From Viridibacterium sp035456105 (GTDB lineage: Bacteria; Pseudomonadota; Gammaproteobacteria; Burkholderiales; Rhodocyclaceae): a stretch of 64,000 bases of DNA. How positions within the stretch are numbered: the stretch's first letter is position 1; each line of letters starts with the position of its first letter. Under the pieces are notes generated by a model, which was not told the DNA's origin, did not search any database, and saw nothing but the letters and a program-made list of their open reading frames with translations. A program made the translations under genes and the position numbers. The stretch lies in contig DATIDV010000043.1 in the NCBI GenBank assembly GCA_035456105.1, positions 62,001 through 126,000 of the forward strand. Reading direction: 5' to 3'. Of this stretch, positions 1-6,984 are shown one piece after another.

Positions 1-1722
1 ATCGAGACTGGCAAGCGGACTTTTCAGATCGAACACACGCGGCTCGATGCGTAATTGGCCCGCCTCGATTTTCGACAGATCGAGCACATCGTTGAGAATG
101 GTCAGCAGCGACTGACCCGCATGCCGGATGCGACTGACCATATCGCGCTGGTTGTCGGTAAGCGTGTCGCGCGCCAGCACCTGTGCCAGGCCAAGCACGG
201 CGTTCATCGGCGTACGGATCTCGTGGCTCATATGCGCAAGAAATTCGCTCTTCGATGCATTGGCTGCATCGGCATTCGCCATGGCCTGCTGCAACTGCTC
301 TTCCATCTGGCGACGCGCCGTGATGTCCTCAACGAGGCACAGCTGGCGCGGCGCCTGCTCGCCCTCGACCGTCAAAGGCGCGGAAATAACGCTGACCCAG
401 ACCACACTGCCATCAGGGCGCAGGTAACGCTTGTTGATGCGGAAATCTGATATTTCACCGCCCGCCAACTGGGTCAGCTTGTCGAGCGTTGCGGGCAGAT
501 CTTCCGGATACGTGACCCGGTTAGAGTCCAGCCCCGGCATCTCCTCCGGCGCCAAGCCGACGATGTCGGCAAAATGCCGGTTGGCTTCAATCACGCGGCC
601 ACTGACGGCATCGACCAGCACCACGCCGAGCGGCGCCTGTTCAAAGATCACGCGGAAACGCGCTTCCGATGCCTGCTGGGCGCGTAGCGAAGCCAGCTCC
701 TGGCGCTGGCGATCGCGGCGCCACACGAGGTGGCCAGCCGAATACAGCAGCAACAGCAGCAGTCCCGCCACCAGTGCCGTGGCCCAGGTCATCGTGCGGA
801 TACCAGCGTATGCCTCGTGCTCGTCGATTTCGGTCACCAGCAGCCAGGGCGTACCTCTCACGGCGGATGCATAGGCCAGCACCGCGTTGCCACGATAATC
901 GTGCCCTCCGGTAATGATGCCGCGCTCGCCCCGCAAGGCCCTCGCGGCAGGCAAATGCGGCGTATCCAGAGGCAGGGTCAGGGCCAGCACGGTGCCATGG
1001 AGAAAACGCAGCGGTGTAACAAATCGCACGCCCCCCTCATCGCTGCGAACCAGGTAGGTCTCGGCGGTCTTGGTCGGCACGGGCCAGGATCCGACGAGGG
1101 GAAAGAGCGCCCGCCCCGCCTCCCACGTCAGGTACGCGACACCGAGCGGTACGCCGTCTTTCCCTCCAATGGGTGTCAATAGACCGAAATAAGCCTGATC
1201 GCTGCCATCCGGCCGGTGCAGATCGATGAACTCGACTCGAGGCCGACGCAAGATGTCCTGGATCAGAGCCTCATGCTCGCCATAACGCGCTTCGCCGACG
1301 ACGGTGGCCTCGGCTCCGTGGGCATCGAATATGGCCACACCACTCCATCCGCGCGCCTGCATGATCTCTTGCATACGAAGACGCATGCGGTCCAGTGCCG
1401 GCCCGTCCTCGCGGTGACCCTCTATCAGCCACTGGTTAAGCAGTGTCCTGAGCTCCGCCTGGCCAGCAAAGTGCAGCTTCGCGTCAGTACGGATTTCAGC
1501 CAATCTGTCTTCGATCTGCTGGCGCTTCTGCTCGGAGATAACCTGCAGCGTGCGCTGAGTTTCACGGCGGATTTCCTCACCAAGGTACTGATAACCCATG
1601 GCCCCAAGACTCGCGACCAACACCGAAATGGCCAGCAGCGGCGCCGCAAATCGCAGCCACGGAAAAGAGTTTTTCAGCGAAGCTCGTAACGGAAAGTTGG
1701 GCGTAGAAGCGAGCGAATGCAT
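1..1722 (-). CDS. Membrane sensor histidine kinase (partial, C-terminus beyond the window)
   Basis: Only the first 574 residues are present; the gene runs off the window start. An N-terminal membrane segment (about residues 20-40) and a second one (about 307-330) flank a periplasmic region of Cache-like size. A PAS domain (about 345-460) follows, with the usual PAS C-terminal segment ending in VEDITARR. The HisKA dimerisation domain has the H-box FLAHMSHEIRTPMN with the phospho-accepting His at residue 500. The ATPase domain and any receiver domain lie outside the window, so whether it is a simple or hybrid kinase is unknown. ATG at 1722 is the first ATG after an in-frame stop near 1827; no strong ribosome binding site is visible. 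The signal it senses cannot be told from sequence. Confidence 0.9.
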   Translation of the reverse strand, partial: MHSLASTPNFPLRASLKNSFPWLRFAAPLLAISVLVASLGAMGYQYLGEEIRRETQRTLQVISEQKRQQIEDRLAEIRTDAKLHFAGQAELRTLLNQWLIEGHREDGPALDRMRLRMQEIMQARGWSGVAIFDAHGAEATVVGEARYGEHEALIQDILRRPRVEFIDLHRPDGSDQAYFGLLTPIGGKDGVPLGVAYLTWEAGRALFPLVGSWPVPTKTAETYLVRSDEGGVRFVTPLRFLHGTVLALTLPLDTPHLPAARALRGERGIITGGHDYRGNAVLAYASAVRGTPWLLVTEIDEHEAYAGIRTMTWATALVAGLLLLLLYSAGHLVWRRDRQRQELASLRAQQASEARFRVIFEQAPLGVVLVDAVSGRVIEANRHFADIVGLAPEEMPGLDSNRVTYPEDLPATLDKLTQLAGGEISDFRINKRYLRPDGSVVWVSVISAPLTVEGEQAPRQLCLVEDITARRQMEEQLQQAMANADAANASKSEFLAHMSHEIRTPMNAVLGLAQVLARDTLTDNQRDMVSRIRHAGQSLLTILNDVLDLSKIEAGQLRIEPRVFDLKSPLASLD

Positions 1723-2530
1723 ATCAACCAAAACTCGGATGGAATTACAAATAAACCGCAAAACGCCGCCCGGATTATTAGCTTTTGGAGCCTGCAGGCA
1801 TGGAGCGGGCGTGGGGACACTACTCTACCAAACCTGGCCCATTATTTCGGCCGCTCGTCAGTTAGCTGATGGAATTGCCCACCATCAATTTGATGTTTCC
1901 GAAATATGCCGACCCACGCCGTGTTGAATCGCACGGACCTTTCGGACCGCACTACACGTTTTGAACCCACGGATTGCATTGTCGGTGGGTAGATGAAATC
2001 GGGTCGTCGGCAGAAATAGCACGGTGCTTGGGTGGCGGTTTGCAAAGACCACTGATCAGCATCGCCTTTGACGCTCGCTCCTGTCACACACGCCTAGCCC
2101 CGAAAGCTGTCCGGGTGCACTCTCCTCTGCAAGGCCGCGCTTGGTCGCGGCATTACCTCTATCCTGCCTTGACAAATGACTTGAGCGTCGGGCCCGAAGA
2201 GCACTTCAAGCAATATCCACGATGAGTAAGTTGCCTTACCGCTGGCGTCGTTGCTGCCAAGGTGAAAGTCGTTCGCAAAGTGATGATGTATTGCATGGGC
2301 GAAACAGCCCGCTGACAGCAGGCGCCCAAGGGGCATTGTTCGCCCGATTACCGCAGCATTGAATTCGATTCGTATAACGACGCGATCTGCCAAGGAAGCT
2401 CATGTTCTCTATAGCCCCATTGGTCTTTAAAGGGTGCGTCTGGTCCATGAAACCGGAAGCGGATCCGATGAACTCGAACATTCGTGGCGGCATTCACACC
2501 GACAGGAAACGCCACAAACCCATGCGCAGA
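1723..2530. other. Intergenic region, no supported gene
   Basis: About 800 bases between the histidine kinase and the tRNA-His remnant. Short open frames occur on both strands, but none has a recognisable domain, a good ribosome binding site or a convincing protein composition. I see no tRNA, terminal inverted repeats or array here. It may be degraded sequence next to the tRNA-associated element. Confidence 0.5.
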
Positions 2531-2534
2531 AAGG

Positions 2535-2565
2535 AAAACAGCCCTGTGACTGCTCACAGGGCTGT
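2535..2565 (-). terminator. Rho-independent terminator (remnant tRNA-His copy)
   Basis: A perfect 12-bp stem (2538-2549 with 2554-2565) around a 4-base loop. Read on the minus strand it is followed by TTTTCC. It lies just 3' of the truncated tRNA-His copy and resembles the terminator at 5157-5182. Confidence 0.8.
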
Positions 2566-2574
2566 TCTTATTCT

Positions 2575-2622
2575 TGGGGCGACATACCGGGTTCGAACCG
2601 GCGACCACTGGAATCACAATCC
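2575..2622 (-). pseudogene. Truncated tRNA-His (3' 48 nt only)
   Basis: It carries the encoded CCA end, acceptor 3' strand, full T arm and part of the anticodon arm including the GTG anticodon. The 5' half (D arm and 5' acceptor strand) is missing and replaced by unrelated sequence from 2623 onward, so it cannot give a functional tRNA. The intact gene is at 5193-5269. It is probably the far attachment site of a former integrated element. Confidence 0.85.
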
Positions 2623-3129
2623 GTTTTGGCGATTCGTGTTGCGCGACATTGGTCGCCAATACAAGGAATTGTTCTCGTCGTTCGACATTGAACAACAACA
2701 TTTAGCTGTGGCATTGCCCCTTTGTTGCCACTTACGCCGGACGCGTTCTCGCTTGTGAGCAGACTTCCAGCCTCATTTCTACTCCTTAAGTTTTCATGGC
2801 ATTGGCTTTTTGCTCAGCCCGAAGATTCGCTGAATATTGCACCCCAACCCAGCCATGCGCTCTGGTTCAAACCCGCCACCCTTTCTGGTCGAATTCGCGC
2901 CAGCTGCTTCGGCGCCGTTCCAGGAGGGCGCCCGATGGCGACCGGCGGCCTTCGGCCAGAAGCAGAGGTAAGAACTGCCGGACACGACCTGCCGCTTTTT
3001 CGGCTGAAGGAGCCTGATAAAAGCCTCGGTGGAGTTCGGTATGCACTCTCAGGACACAGGGCCGAGTTTGCCAGCTACGTCGGCGCACTTCGGCTTCGAG
3101 GCGGTGGCGAAGAATAACAAGCAAGAAGA
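2623..3129. other. Gene-poor stretch inside the putative element, nothing recognised
   Basis: Overlapping short frames exist on both strands (one of 131 codons on the plus strand, 2722-3117), but none matches a family I know and all lack clear translation signals. I would leave it unannotated. Confidence 0.4.
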
Positions 3130-3158
3130 AAGGGCGACAGGATTGCCCCCGTCGCCCT
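3126..3158 (-). terminator. Rho-independent terminator of the PEP-CTERM gene
   Basis: GGGCGAC (3151-3157 on the minus strand) pairs with GTCGCCC (3132-3138). On the minus strand the hairpin is followed by TTTCTTCTT. It lies about 30 bases after the stop of the PEP-CTERM gene. Confidence 0.75.
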
Positions 3159-3187
3159 CACGCATTGCACAGTAAAAGGTTGCTGTT

Positions 3188-3946
3188 CTATGCAGTTTGA
3201 TTTTTGCGTCCGCGGCGGGAGAGGCCGAGCCCGGCCAGACCGATCCCGAGCAGCGCCAGAGAAGCGGGTTCCGGCACTTGTTCTGCCAACAAGGTCTGAC
3301 CGCGGGAACTCAGAGTGGCACCGGGAGCGAGGAAGATGTCGAACAGAAGAGTCATTGAATAAAAGCCGGGTGCGTCTATTGAGAAGGCGCCGGGAGTATA
3401 GGAGAACGCATCAACACCAACCCCCGTCGAGGTAAAGGTGACCGCTGGGGTAATCAGGGCTCCTGCACAATCAGTCGGGTTGGTGGCGCCTTGCTGATTG
3501 GTCGAACTGATGCAGTAACTCAGCGTGATGCTGGATGCGATGCCATTTGCGACGCCACCTAGCCAATTACCACTGGCCGTGGCAAAAGCCAAGTTGGCCC
3601 CGGGGCCAAAGCCGGTCGCACTCACAGCCACCACGTCGTGGACCCCTGTGGCATTACCGTTGACTACGTTCAGGGAGGAACTGTTCAGAACGTTGGTAGC
3701 CCCGGTCGTCGATATGTGCGTTGAACCCAGAAAAGTAATACCGCCAGCGGTGGTGTTGGCAAGTTGAAGTGTGCCCAGAGCGCCATTCGTGTCACCAGGT
3801 TGATTATCCTGAATCGTGGTAGGGCCGCTACCGTTCGCATCGAACGAAATTTGTAATATCGCTTGTGCGGGGTTTGATACACCCAGCGCAAGGACTGCAG
3901 AACTGGCGGCGAGCACCAGCGACTTTCTGATAAAGAGATTTTGCAT
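3188..3946 (-). CDS. PEP-CTERM sorting domain protein
   Basis: A 252-residue secreted protein. A signal peptide (residues 1-29, ending NPAQA) precedes a Ser/Thr/Gly/Asn-rich beta-type body. The C-terminal sorting signal starts at residue 224 with VPEP, continues with a short hydrophobic helix and ends in an Arg-rich tail. Such proteins are handled by exosortase in exopolysaccharide-producing bacteria; no exosortase gene is in this window. The start at 3946 is chosen over an upstream in-frame ATG (4015) because GGAG lies just upstream and the signal peptide begins there. A candidate sigma-54 promoter is at 4026-4040. The gene sits between the two tRNA-His direct repeats, so it may be cargo of the decayed element. 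Its specific role is unknown. Confidence 0.92.
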   Translation of the reverse strand: MQNLFIRKSLVLAASSAVLALGVSNPAQAILQISFDANGSGPTTIQDNQPGDTNGALGTLQLANTTAGGITFLGSTHISTTGATNVLNSSSLNVVNGNATGVHDVVAVSATGFGPGANLAFATASGNWLGGVANGIASSITLSYCISSTNQQGATNPTDCAGALITPAVTFTSTGVGVDAFSYTPGAFSIDAPGFYSMTLLFDIFLAPGATLSSRGQTLLAEQVPEPASLALLGIGLAGLGLSRRGRKNQTA

Positions 3947-4025
3947 TTTGCTTCTCCGATCAAAGTTTGACTCAAGGGGCTTAGTCAATCGTACTCGCAC
4001 ACCTGGAAGGGGCAAACGTCTTAAC

Positions 4026-4040
4026 GCATCAACCGTGCCT
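4026..4040 (-). promoter_or_regulatory. Candidate sigma-54 (-24/-12) promoter of the PEP-CTERM gene
   Basis: The minus strand reads aGGCACGgttgatGC, with GG and GC exactly 12 bases apart as in the RpoN consensus TGGCACG-N4-TTGC. The predicted start of transcription is near 4014, giving a leader of about 68 bases. Haft and colleagues' work on exosortase systems linked PEP-CTERM genes to PrsR-type sigma-54 activators; such a regulator is encoded at 35125-36609. Confidence 0.6.
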
Positions 4041-4073
4041 GAAATTTATTTTCTCAACACTTCAATGACTTAC

Positions 4074-4089
4074 GATTGTTTTGACAATC
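4074..4089. promoter_or_regulatory. Inverted repeat upstream of the sigma-54 promoter
   Basis: GATTGT and ACAATC arms (6 bp, perfect) are separated by 4 bases. The centre lies about 42 bases upstream of the -24 element, a normal distance for an enhancer site bound by a sigma-54 activator. Binding by the PrsR-like protein is inference. Confidence 0.4.
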
Positions 4090-4334
4090 ACTGAAATTCG
4101 AAGTGCAAGAAAAACCGACAGGCTCCCGCCAGCAAGCATGTGACCCCCTCCGAGCACTTCGGGCATCACACATTGGCCGCGTGAGATGGTGGGTTGCAGG
4201 GGCGCTAAGGGCTCGGCGTCGTTTCCTGCGTCCCGAGAACGCCGACCAATCTCTTGCACAAAGACGATTCCAGTCCCGGCTCTCCTGCAATCAACGATCT
4301 CATGGCTTGCTCGTTGATGTTCCGCCGCGGGGCT
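4090..4334. other. Intergenic region, no supported gene
   Basis: Upstream flank of the PEP-CTERM promoter up to the glycine-zipper remnant. Small frames on both strands show no recognisable protein. Confidence 0.4.
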
Positions 4335-4475
4335 TCACCGCAATAAATTGGTGAGGCACTCGCAGTTGCCGAACACCTTTTCATCGACGACTTCGCCCAG
4401 CGTGGAACCCGCTACGCATCCAATAGCACCACCGATCAAGCCCCCAAGGAAAGCACCTAGCGATGCTTGTGGGCT
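4335..4475 (-). pseudogene. Glycine-zipper protein remnant
   Basis: The minus-strand frame ending at 4335 encodes about 46 residues with a clear glycine-zipper helix (GAFLGGLIGGAIGCVAG) followed by GEVVDEKVFGNCEC. Small glycine-zipper proteins with a Cys-containing tail are common in proteobacteria. Here the frame is closed by a stop a few codons upstream of the zipper, and only weak non-ATG starts are available. I take it as the C-terminal part of a broken gene. A GTG-started 52-residue peptide (from 4493) is possible. Confidence 0.45.
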
Positions 4476-4864
4476 CGATGCGCAAGGTCGCACTGGCTAT
4501 CGACGTCCCTCGCCTTGAGCACCACCACTTCGCTGGCGTCCAGTCCCGCACCATAGGCCACAGCGAGTGCGGTCAAGTGCTTCAAATTGGCAAAGCGCCG
4601 GCCGTGCAGTGCTCGTCCGCGCTCGCTATCAATCGCGCGTTTCATCCTGTCCGTAAAACTCTCCTTCTCGGGGTCGGCCCTGCCACGGTAGAAGGTGATC
4701 TGGCGTACTGCCGCTCTCGCTGAATGACAAAGGCATTTATCTAGATGCACGCAGTCGCGCTGGTCGCAGATGAATTTGGTGGTGAGCTGCGCGCCATTGA
4801 GAACGAGCGGCATGTCGTCCTGACCGATGCGGTGCTCGTAAATGCGCCATAACGCGCAGAACAA
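4457..4864 (-). pseudogene. Chimeric remnant: IS1182-type transposase C-terminus joined to tyrosine recombinase fragment
   Basis: Residues about 18-93 (DNA 4586-4813) read like the C-terminal part of IS1182-family transposases, with the sequence ADPEKESFTDRMKRAIDSER and a preceding Cys-rich segment. At about residue 95 the protein changes to a tyrosine-recombinase box I segment, LAVAYGAGLDASEVVVLK. Its box I Arg, normally in GLR-SE, is Asp here. Neither half carries a complete catalytic domain. The 135-codon frame is therefore a fusion of two broken mobile-element genes. It supports the view that the interval between the tRNA-His repeats is a decayed mobile region. Confidence 0.65.
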
Positions 4865-5146
4865 AAACGTGCAGGATGGGAACTATCTGTACGAGCAGAC
4901 GGGATTCATGTGCGCCTGCTGGTGTCGGCCGGCAATGGAAGCCGAAGTGGCTGCCGAGGCATTCAATCTCATCAACGAAAGCGTGAGTACCTGCGGTGAC
5001 GGCTTCATGCGCCGGACATGCAGTCAGCAACTGGGGAGCGACGTCTGGTCCTTTTCTGGTCCATGTTTTCCGCACTCAACCTGCGGGCAGGCGGCAAGCC
5101 GGTGACGAAATGTACGCAGGCACGAAAGCCTTGAAACCTAAGCGCA
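4865..5146. other. Intergenic region between mobile-gene remnant and tRNA-His terminator
   Basis: Short overlapping frames on both strands, none recognisable; composition and lack of start signals suggest degraded sequence. Confidence 0.4.
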
Positions 5147-5240
5147 AAAATGAAAACGGCCCCGTGATCTCTCACAGGGCCGCTCTAAATCTTGGGGCGA
5201 CATACCGGGTTCGAACCGGTGACCACTGGAATCACAATCC
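5147..5240 (-). repeat. Direct repeat copy 2: 3' part of intact tRNA-His plus terminator
   Basis: Partner of the repeat at 2531-2622. It includes the last 48 nt of the intact tRNA-His gene and the following terminator. The tRNA part is nearly identical between copies. The terminator arms differ at several bases yet both keep pairing on the minus strand, including a G-U pair here. The two copies are about 2.6 kb apart. Confidence 0.75.
5150..5182 (-). terminator. Rho-independent terminator of the tRNA operon
   Basis: Arms 5157-5167 and 5172-5182 with a TCTC loop; in minus-strand RNA the one non-Watson-Crick position is a G-U pair. The minus-strand continuation is GTTTTCATTTTTGC, a T-rich tract. 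It ends the Pro-Arg-His tRNA transcript. Confidence 0.85.
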
Positions 5241-5269
5241 AGTGCTCTACCAACTGAGCTAATGCCGCC
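5193..5269 (-). tRNA. tRNA-His (GTG anticodon)
   Basis: A complete cloverleaf of 77 nt with encoded CCA. The extra 5' G (G-1, from position 5269) faces C73, the hallmark of tRNA-His. The anticodon stem CTGGA/TCCAG encloses TT-GTG-AT. It is the last gene of the three-tRNA operon. Its 3' 48 nt are duplicated at 2575-2622. Confidence 0.97.
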
Positions 5270-5298
5270 ATTGGCTAAATACCAACCACGTAAAACTG

Positions 5299-5375
5299 TG
5301 GCCTGCCCGAAGGGAATCGAACCCCTAACCTACGGCTTAGAAGGCCGTTGCTCTATCCAGTTGAGCTACGGGCAG
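5299..5375 (-). tRNA. tRNA-Arg (TCT anticodon)
   Basis: A 77-nt cloverleaf with acceptor CTGCCCG/CGGGCAG, anticodon stem ACGGC/GCCGT enclosing CT-TCT-AA, a T loop TTCGATT and encoded CCA. Middle gene of the tRNA operon; reads AGA codons. Confidence 0.96.
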
Positions 5376-5436
5376 ATCTTTAAAAACCGCAAGCCGGGAA
5401 GTGATTCTTGGGATCCCGGTTGGCCTCGGGTAAAAC

Positions 5437-5513
5437 TGGTCGGGGTGGAGGGATTCGAACTCTCGACATCTTGCTCCCAAAGCAAGCGCGCTACCGGGCT
5501 GCGCTACACCCCG
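5437..5513 (-). tRNA. tRNA-Pro (TGG anticodon)
   Basis: A 77-nt cloverleaf with acceptor CGGGGTG/CACCCCG, anticodon stem CTTGC/GCAAG enclosing TT-TGG-GA, and encoded CCA. It is first in the Pro-Arg-His operon, about 6-7 bases after the predicted transcription start. Confidence 0.97.
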
Positions 5514-5526
5514 ACGAAGAGGCCGA

Positions 5527-5555
5527 ATTCTATGTGAATCGATGCAATGCGTCAA
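5527..5555 (-). promoter_or_regulatory. Sigma-70 promoter of the tRNA operon
   Basis: On the minus strand TTGACG (5550-5555) and TAGAAT (5527-5532) are separated by exactly 17 bases. The predicted start is near 5520, just upstream of tRNA-Pro. The region after the -10 is GC-rich, as expected for a stringently controlled stable-RNA promoter. Confidence 0.75.
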
Positions 5556-5629
5556 ACACTACACGCATCTTTTTTCACACGCCTCGCGCTTCGAGCCTTT
5601 TCACCTTGAAGCGCTCGAGAAATCCGCGA

Positions 5630-5716
5630 AGAAAGCGTAGCGAGCGGCCCGAGTCGAAGTGAGGAGCGGAGATGTACTTGAGTACGTTGAGCACCGCAGC
5701 TTCGAGATCGGCTTAG
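5630..5716. repeat. Palindromic repeat-like element between slyD and the tRNAs
   Basis: A GC-rich stretch containing GTACT-TG-AGTAC (a short perfect hairpin) with partly complementary flanks (GCGGAG... and ...CTCAACGTAC in opposite orientation). It resembles dispersed intergenic palindromes of GC-rich betaproteobacteria, but only one copy is in the window, so repeat status is unproven. Confidence 0.3.
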
Positions 5717-5750
5717 ATGCCACCACCCGCAGTAGCTTTATTCGTACATT

Positions 5751-6230
5751 TCAGTGGTGATGGCCGTGGGGGCCGTGCACATGACCGTGGGTAAGCTCTT
5801 CGAGCGTCGCCTGGCGCACATCTGCCACGGTCACATCGAACAACAAGGCCATGCCCGCAAGGGGATGATTGCCGTCAACGACGACCTTGCCATCAGCAAT
5901 GTCCGTGATGCGGAAAATCATGTCCTCTTCACCATCTTCACCGACGCGCTCGAAAGCCATGCCGACTTCGATGTTGTCCGGGAACAGCTTGGCCTCTTCG
6001 ATCATGATCAGCTCTTCATCAATGTCGCCGAAGGCATCATCTGGCTGAAGCTTGATCTGTAGCTTGTCGCCAAGATTCTTGCCGTGCAGTTGCTCTTCAA
6101 GCAACGGGAAAATTCCATCGTAACCACCATGCAGGTAGACAAGTGGCTGAGCGCCGTCATCCACCACTTTGCCGTCTGTATCACGGACGGTGTAGTTAAG
6201 CGTTACGACGGTATTTTTGACGATCTCCAT
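5751..6230 (-). CDS. slyD: FKBP-type peptidyl-prolyl isomerase SlyD
   Basis: A 159-residue cytoplasmic prolyl isomerase and chaperone. The FKBP core is split by the insert-in-flap domain (about residues 70-128), as in SlyD; typical elements include the PLVYLHG-like strand near the start and NHPLAGMALLFDV before the tail. The last 12 residues (148-159) are a short His-rich metal-binding tail, reduced compared with E. coli SlyD. In other bacteria SlyD helps nickel delivery and twin-arginine substrates. The start overlaps the end of the upstream peroxiredoxin-like gene by 35 bases, suggesting translational coupling. Confidence 0.95.
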   Translation of the reverse strand: MEIVKNTVVTLNYTVRDTDGKVVDDGAQPLVYLHGGYDGIFPLLEEQLHGKNLGDKLQIKLQPDDAFGDIDEELIMIEEAKLFPDNIEVGMAFERVGEDGEEDMIFRITDIADGKVVVDGNHPLAGMALLFDVTVADVRQATLEELTHGHVHGPHGHHH

Positions 6231-6786
6231 GATTACTCCTGGTCAGTTTTTTCAATAGTTGCAGCACCTCTGCCAGGTGTTCTCGCGTACCTGCATCGTG
6301 GAGAACGTGATGAATCACGCCGTCTCGCCCGATGATGAAGGTCGTACGTTGCACCGAAGCCTTTGGCACCCCACCGATCTCCTGTTGCTGCCAGACGCCG
6401 TATAAACGGCAGGCCTCGGCATCTTCATCGGAGAGCAGTCGCATGGACAGTCCGTGTTCGTCGCGGAAGTGGGCGTGCCGCAAACAATCGTCGAGACTCA
6501 CTCCGATCACTTCGGCATCACAGTCGAGGAATTCCGATTCGTGATCGGAAAACGCGATGGCCTGACGCAAGCTCGATGGCATGCCATCGCGCGGATAGAA
6601 GTAGAGCACCACATTGTGACGGTTCAACGCATCAGCCAGATCGAACATTTCCATGTCCGCATCCGGCAGTGAAAACATCGGTGCGCGCGCTCCAACGGCG
6701 AGTTGGCTGTCCGTGCCATGCGGGACGGATTGTACGCCCAGGGGGCGAACTGGAGTATCACTGAAGCGTTCCATCAACCGGGCCAT
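6196..6786 (-). CDS. Peroxiredoxin-like (PrxQ/Bcp fold) protein lacking the catalytic cysteine
   Basis: A 196-residue protein with the thioredoxin-fold scaffold of Bcp/PrxQ (FSLPDAD, VVLYFYPRD, then the helix, GVSLDD, FIIGRDG). Where active members read TPGC it has MPSS: Ser72 replaces the peroxidatic Cys and Ile77 stands at the usual resolving-Cys position. Cys89, Cys101 and Cys126 remain elsewhere. It is therefore unlikely to reduce peroxides by the standard mechanism. A good site (AAGGAG) precedes the ATG at 6786. It overlaps slyD and is probably cotranscribed with it. A genuine Bcp is encoded at 40305-40760. The function is unknown; a binding or regulatory role is possible. Confidence 0.85.
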   Translation of the reverse strand: MARLMERFSDTPVRPLGVQSVPHGTDSQLAVGARAPMFSLPDADMEMFDLADALNRHNVVLYFYPRDGMPSSLRQAIAFSDHESEFLDCDAEVIGVSLDDCLRHAHFRDEHGLSMRLLSDEDAEACRLYGVWQQQEIGGVPKASVQRTTFIIGRDGVIHHVLHDAGTREHLAEVLQLLKKLTRSNHGDRQKYRRNA

Positions 6787-6984
6787 ACTTGCTCTCCTTG
6801 GGTGCAGCTTTATCGGTACTTCGACGAGGCCATACTGTTTGGATAGTCAACGGCGGCGAGCTTCACAAGTTGATCATGGGTGGAATACACAATCGTTCAC
6901 GGTTTGCGTACCAGCCATGAAAATACCGTGCGGCTTGTCACCCCCGCTCGCGGCATGCCTGTCAGCCGGTTTAAGGTGCGCGCT

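Larger units (their letters stand above)
2531..2622 (-). repeat. Direct repeat copy 1: tRNA-His 3' end plus terminator
   Basis: This copy pairs with the one at 5147-5240. The tRNA part (2575-2622) matches 5193-5240 at 47 of 48 positions; the only difference is c at 2602 against t at 5220. The adjoining terminator part is recognisably related but more diverged. Similarity stops abruptly at 2623, inside what would be the anticodon arm. The arrangement is that of an attachment-site pair left by integration into the 3' half of a tRNA gene. The att interpretation is inference. Confidence 0.75.

Noticed and set aside
2722..3117. A 131-codon plus-strand frame in the putative element
   Set aside because: Starts in low-quality context, no ribosome binding site, no recognisable domain, and overlaps equally long frames on the other strand.
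4737..5075. A 112-codon minus-strand frame upstream of the transposase remnant
   Set aside because: It overlaps the remnant in another frame and has no recognisable content.
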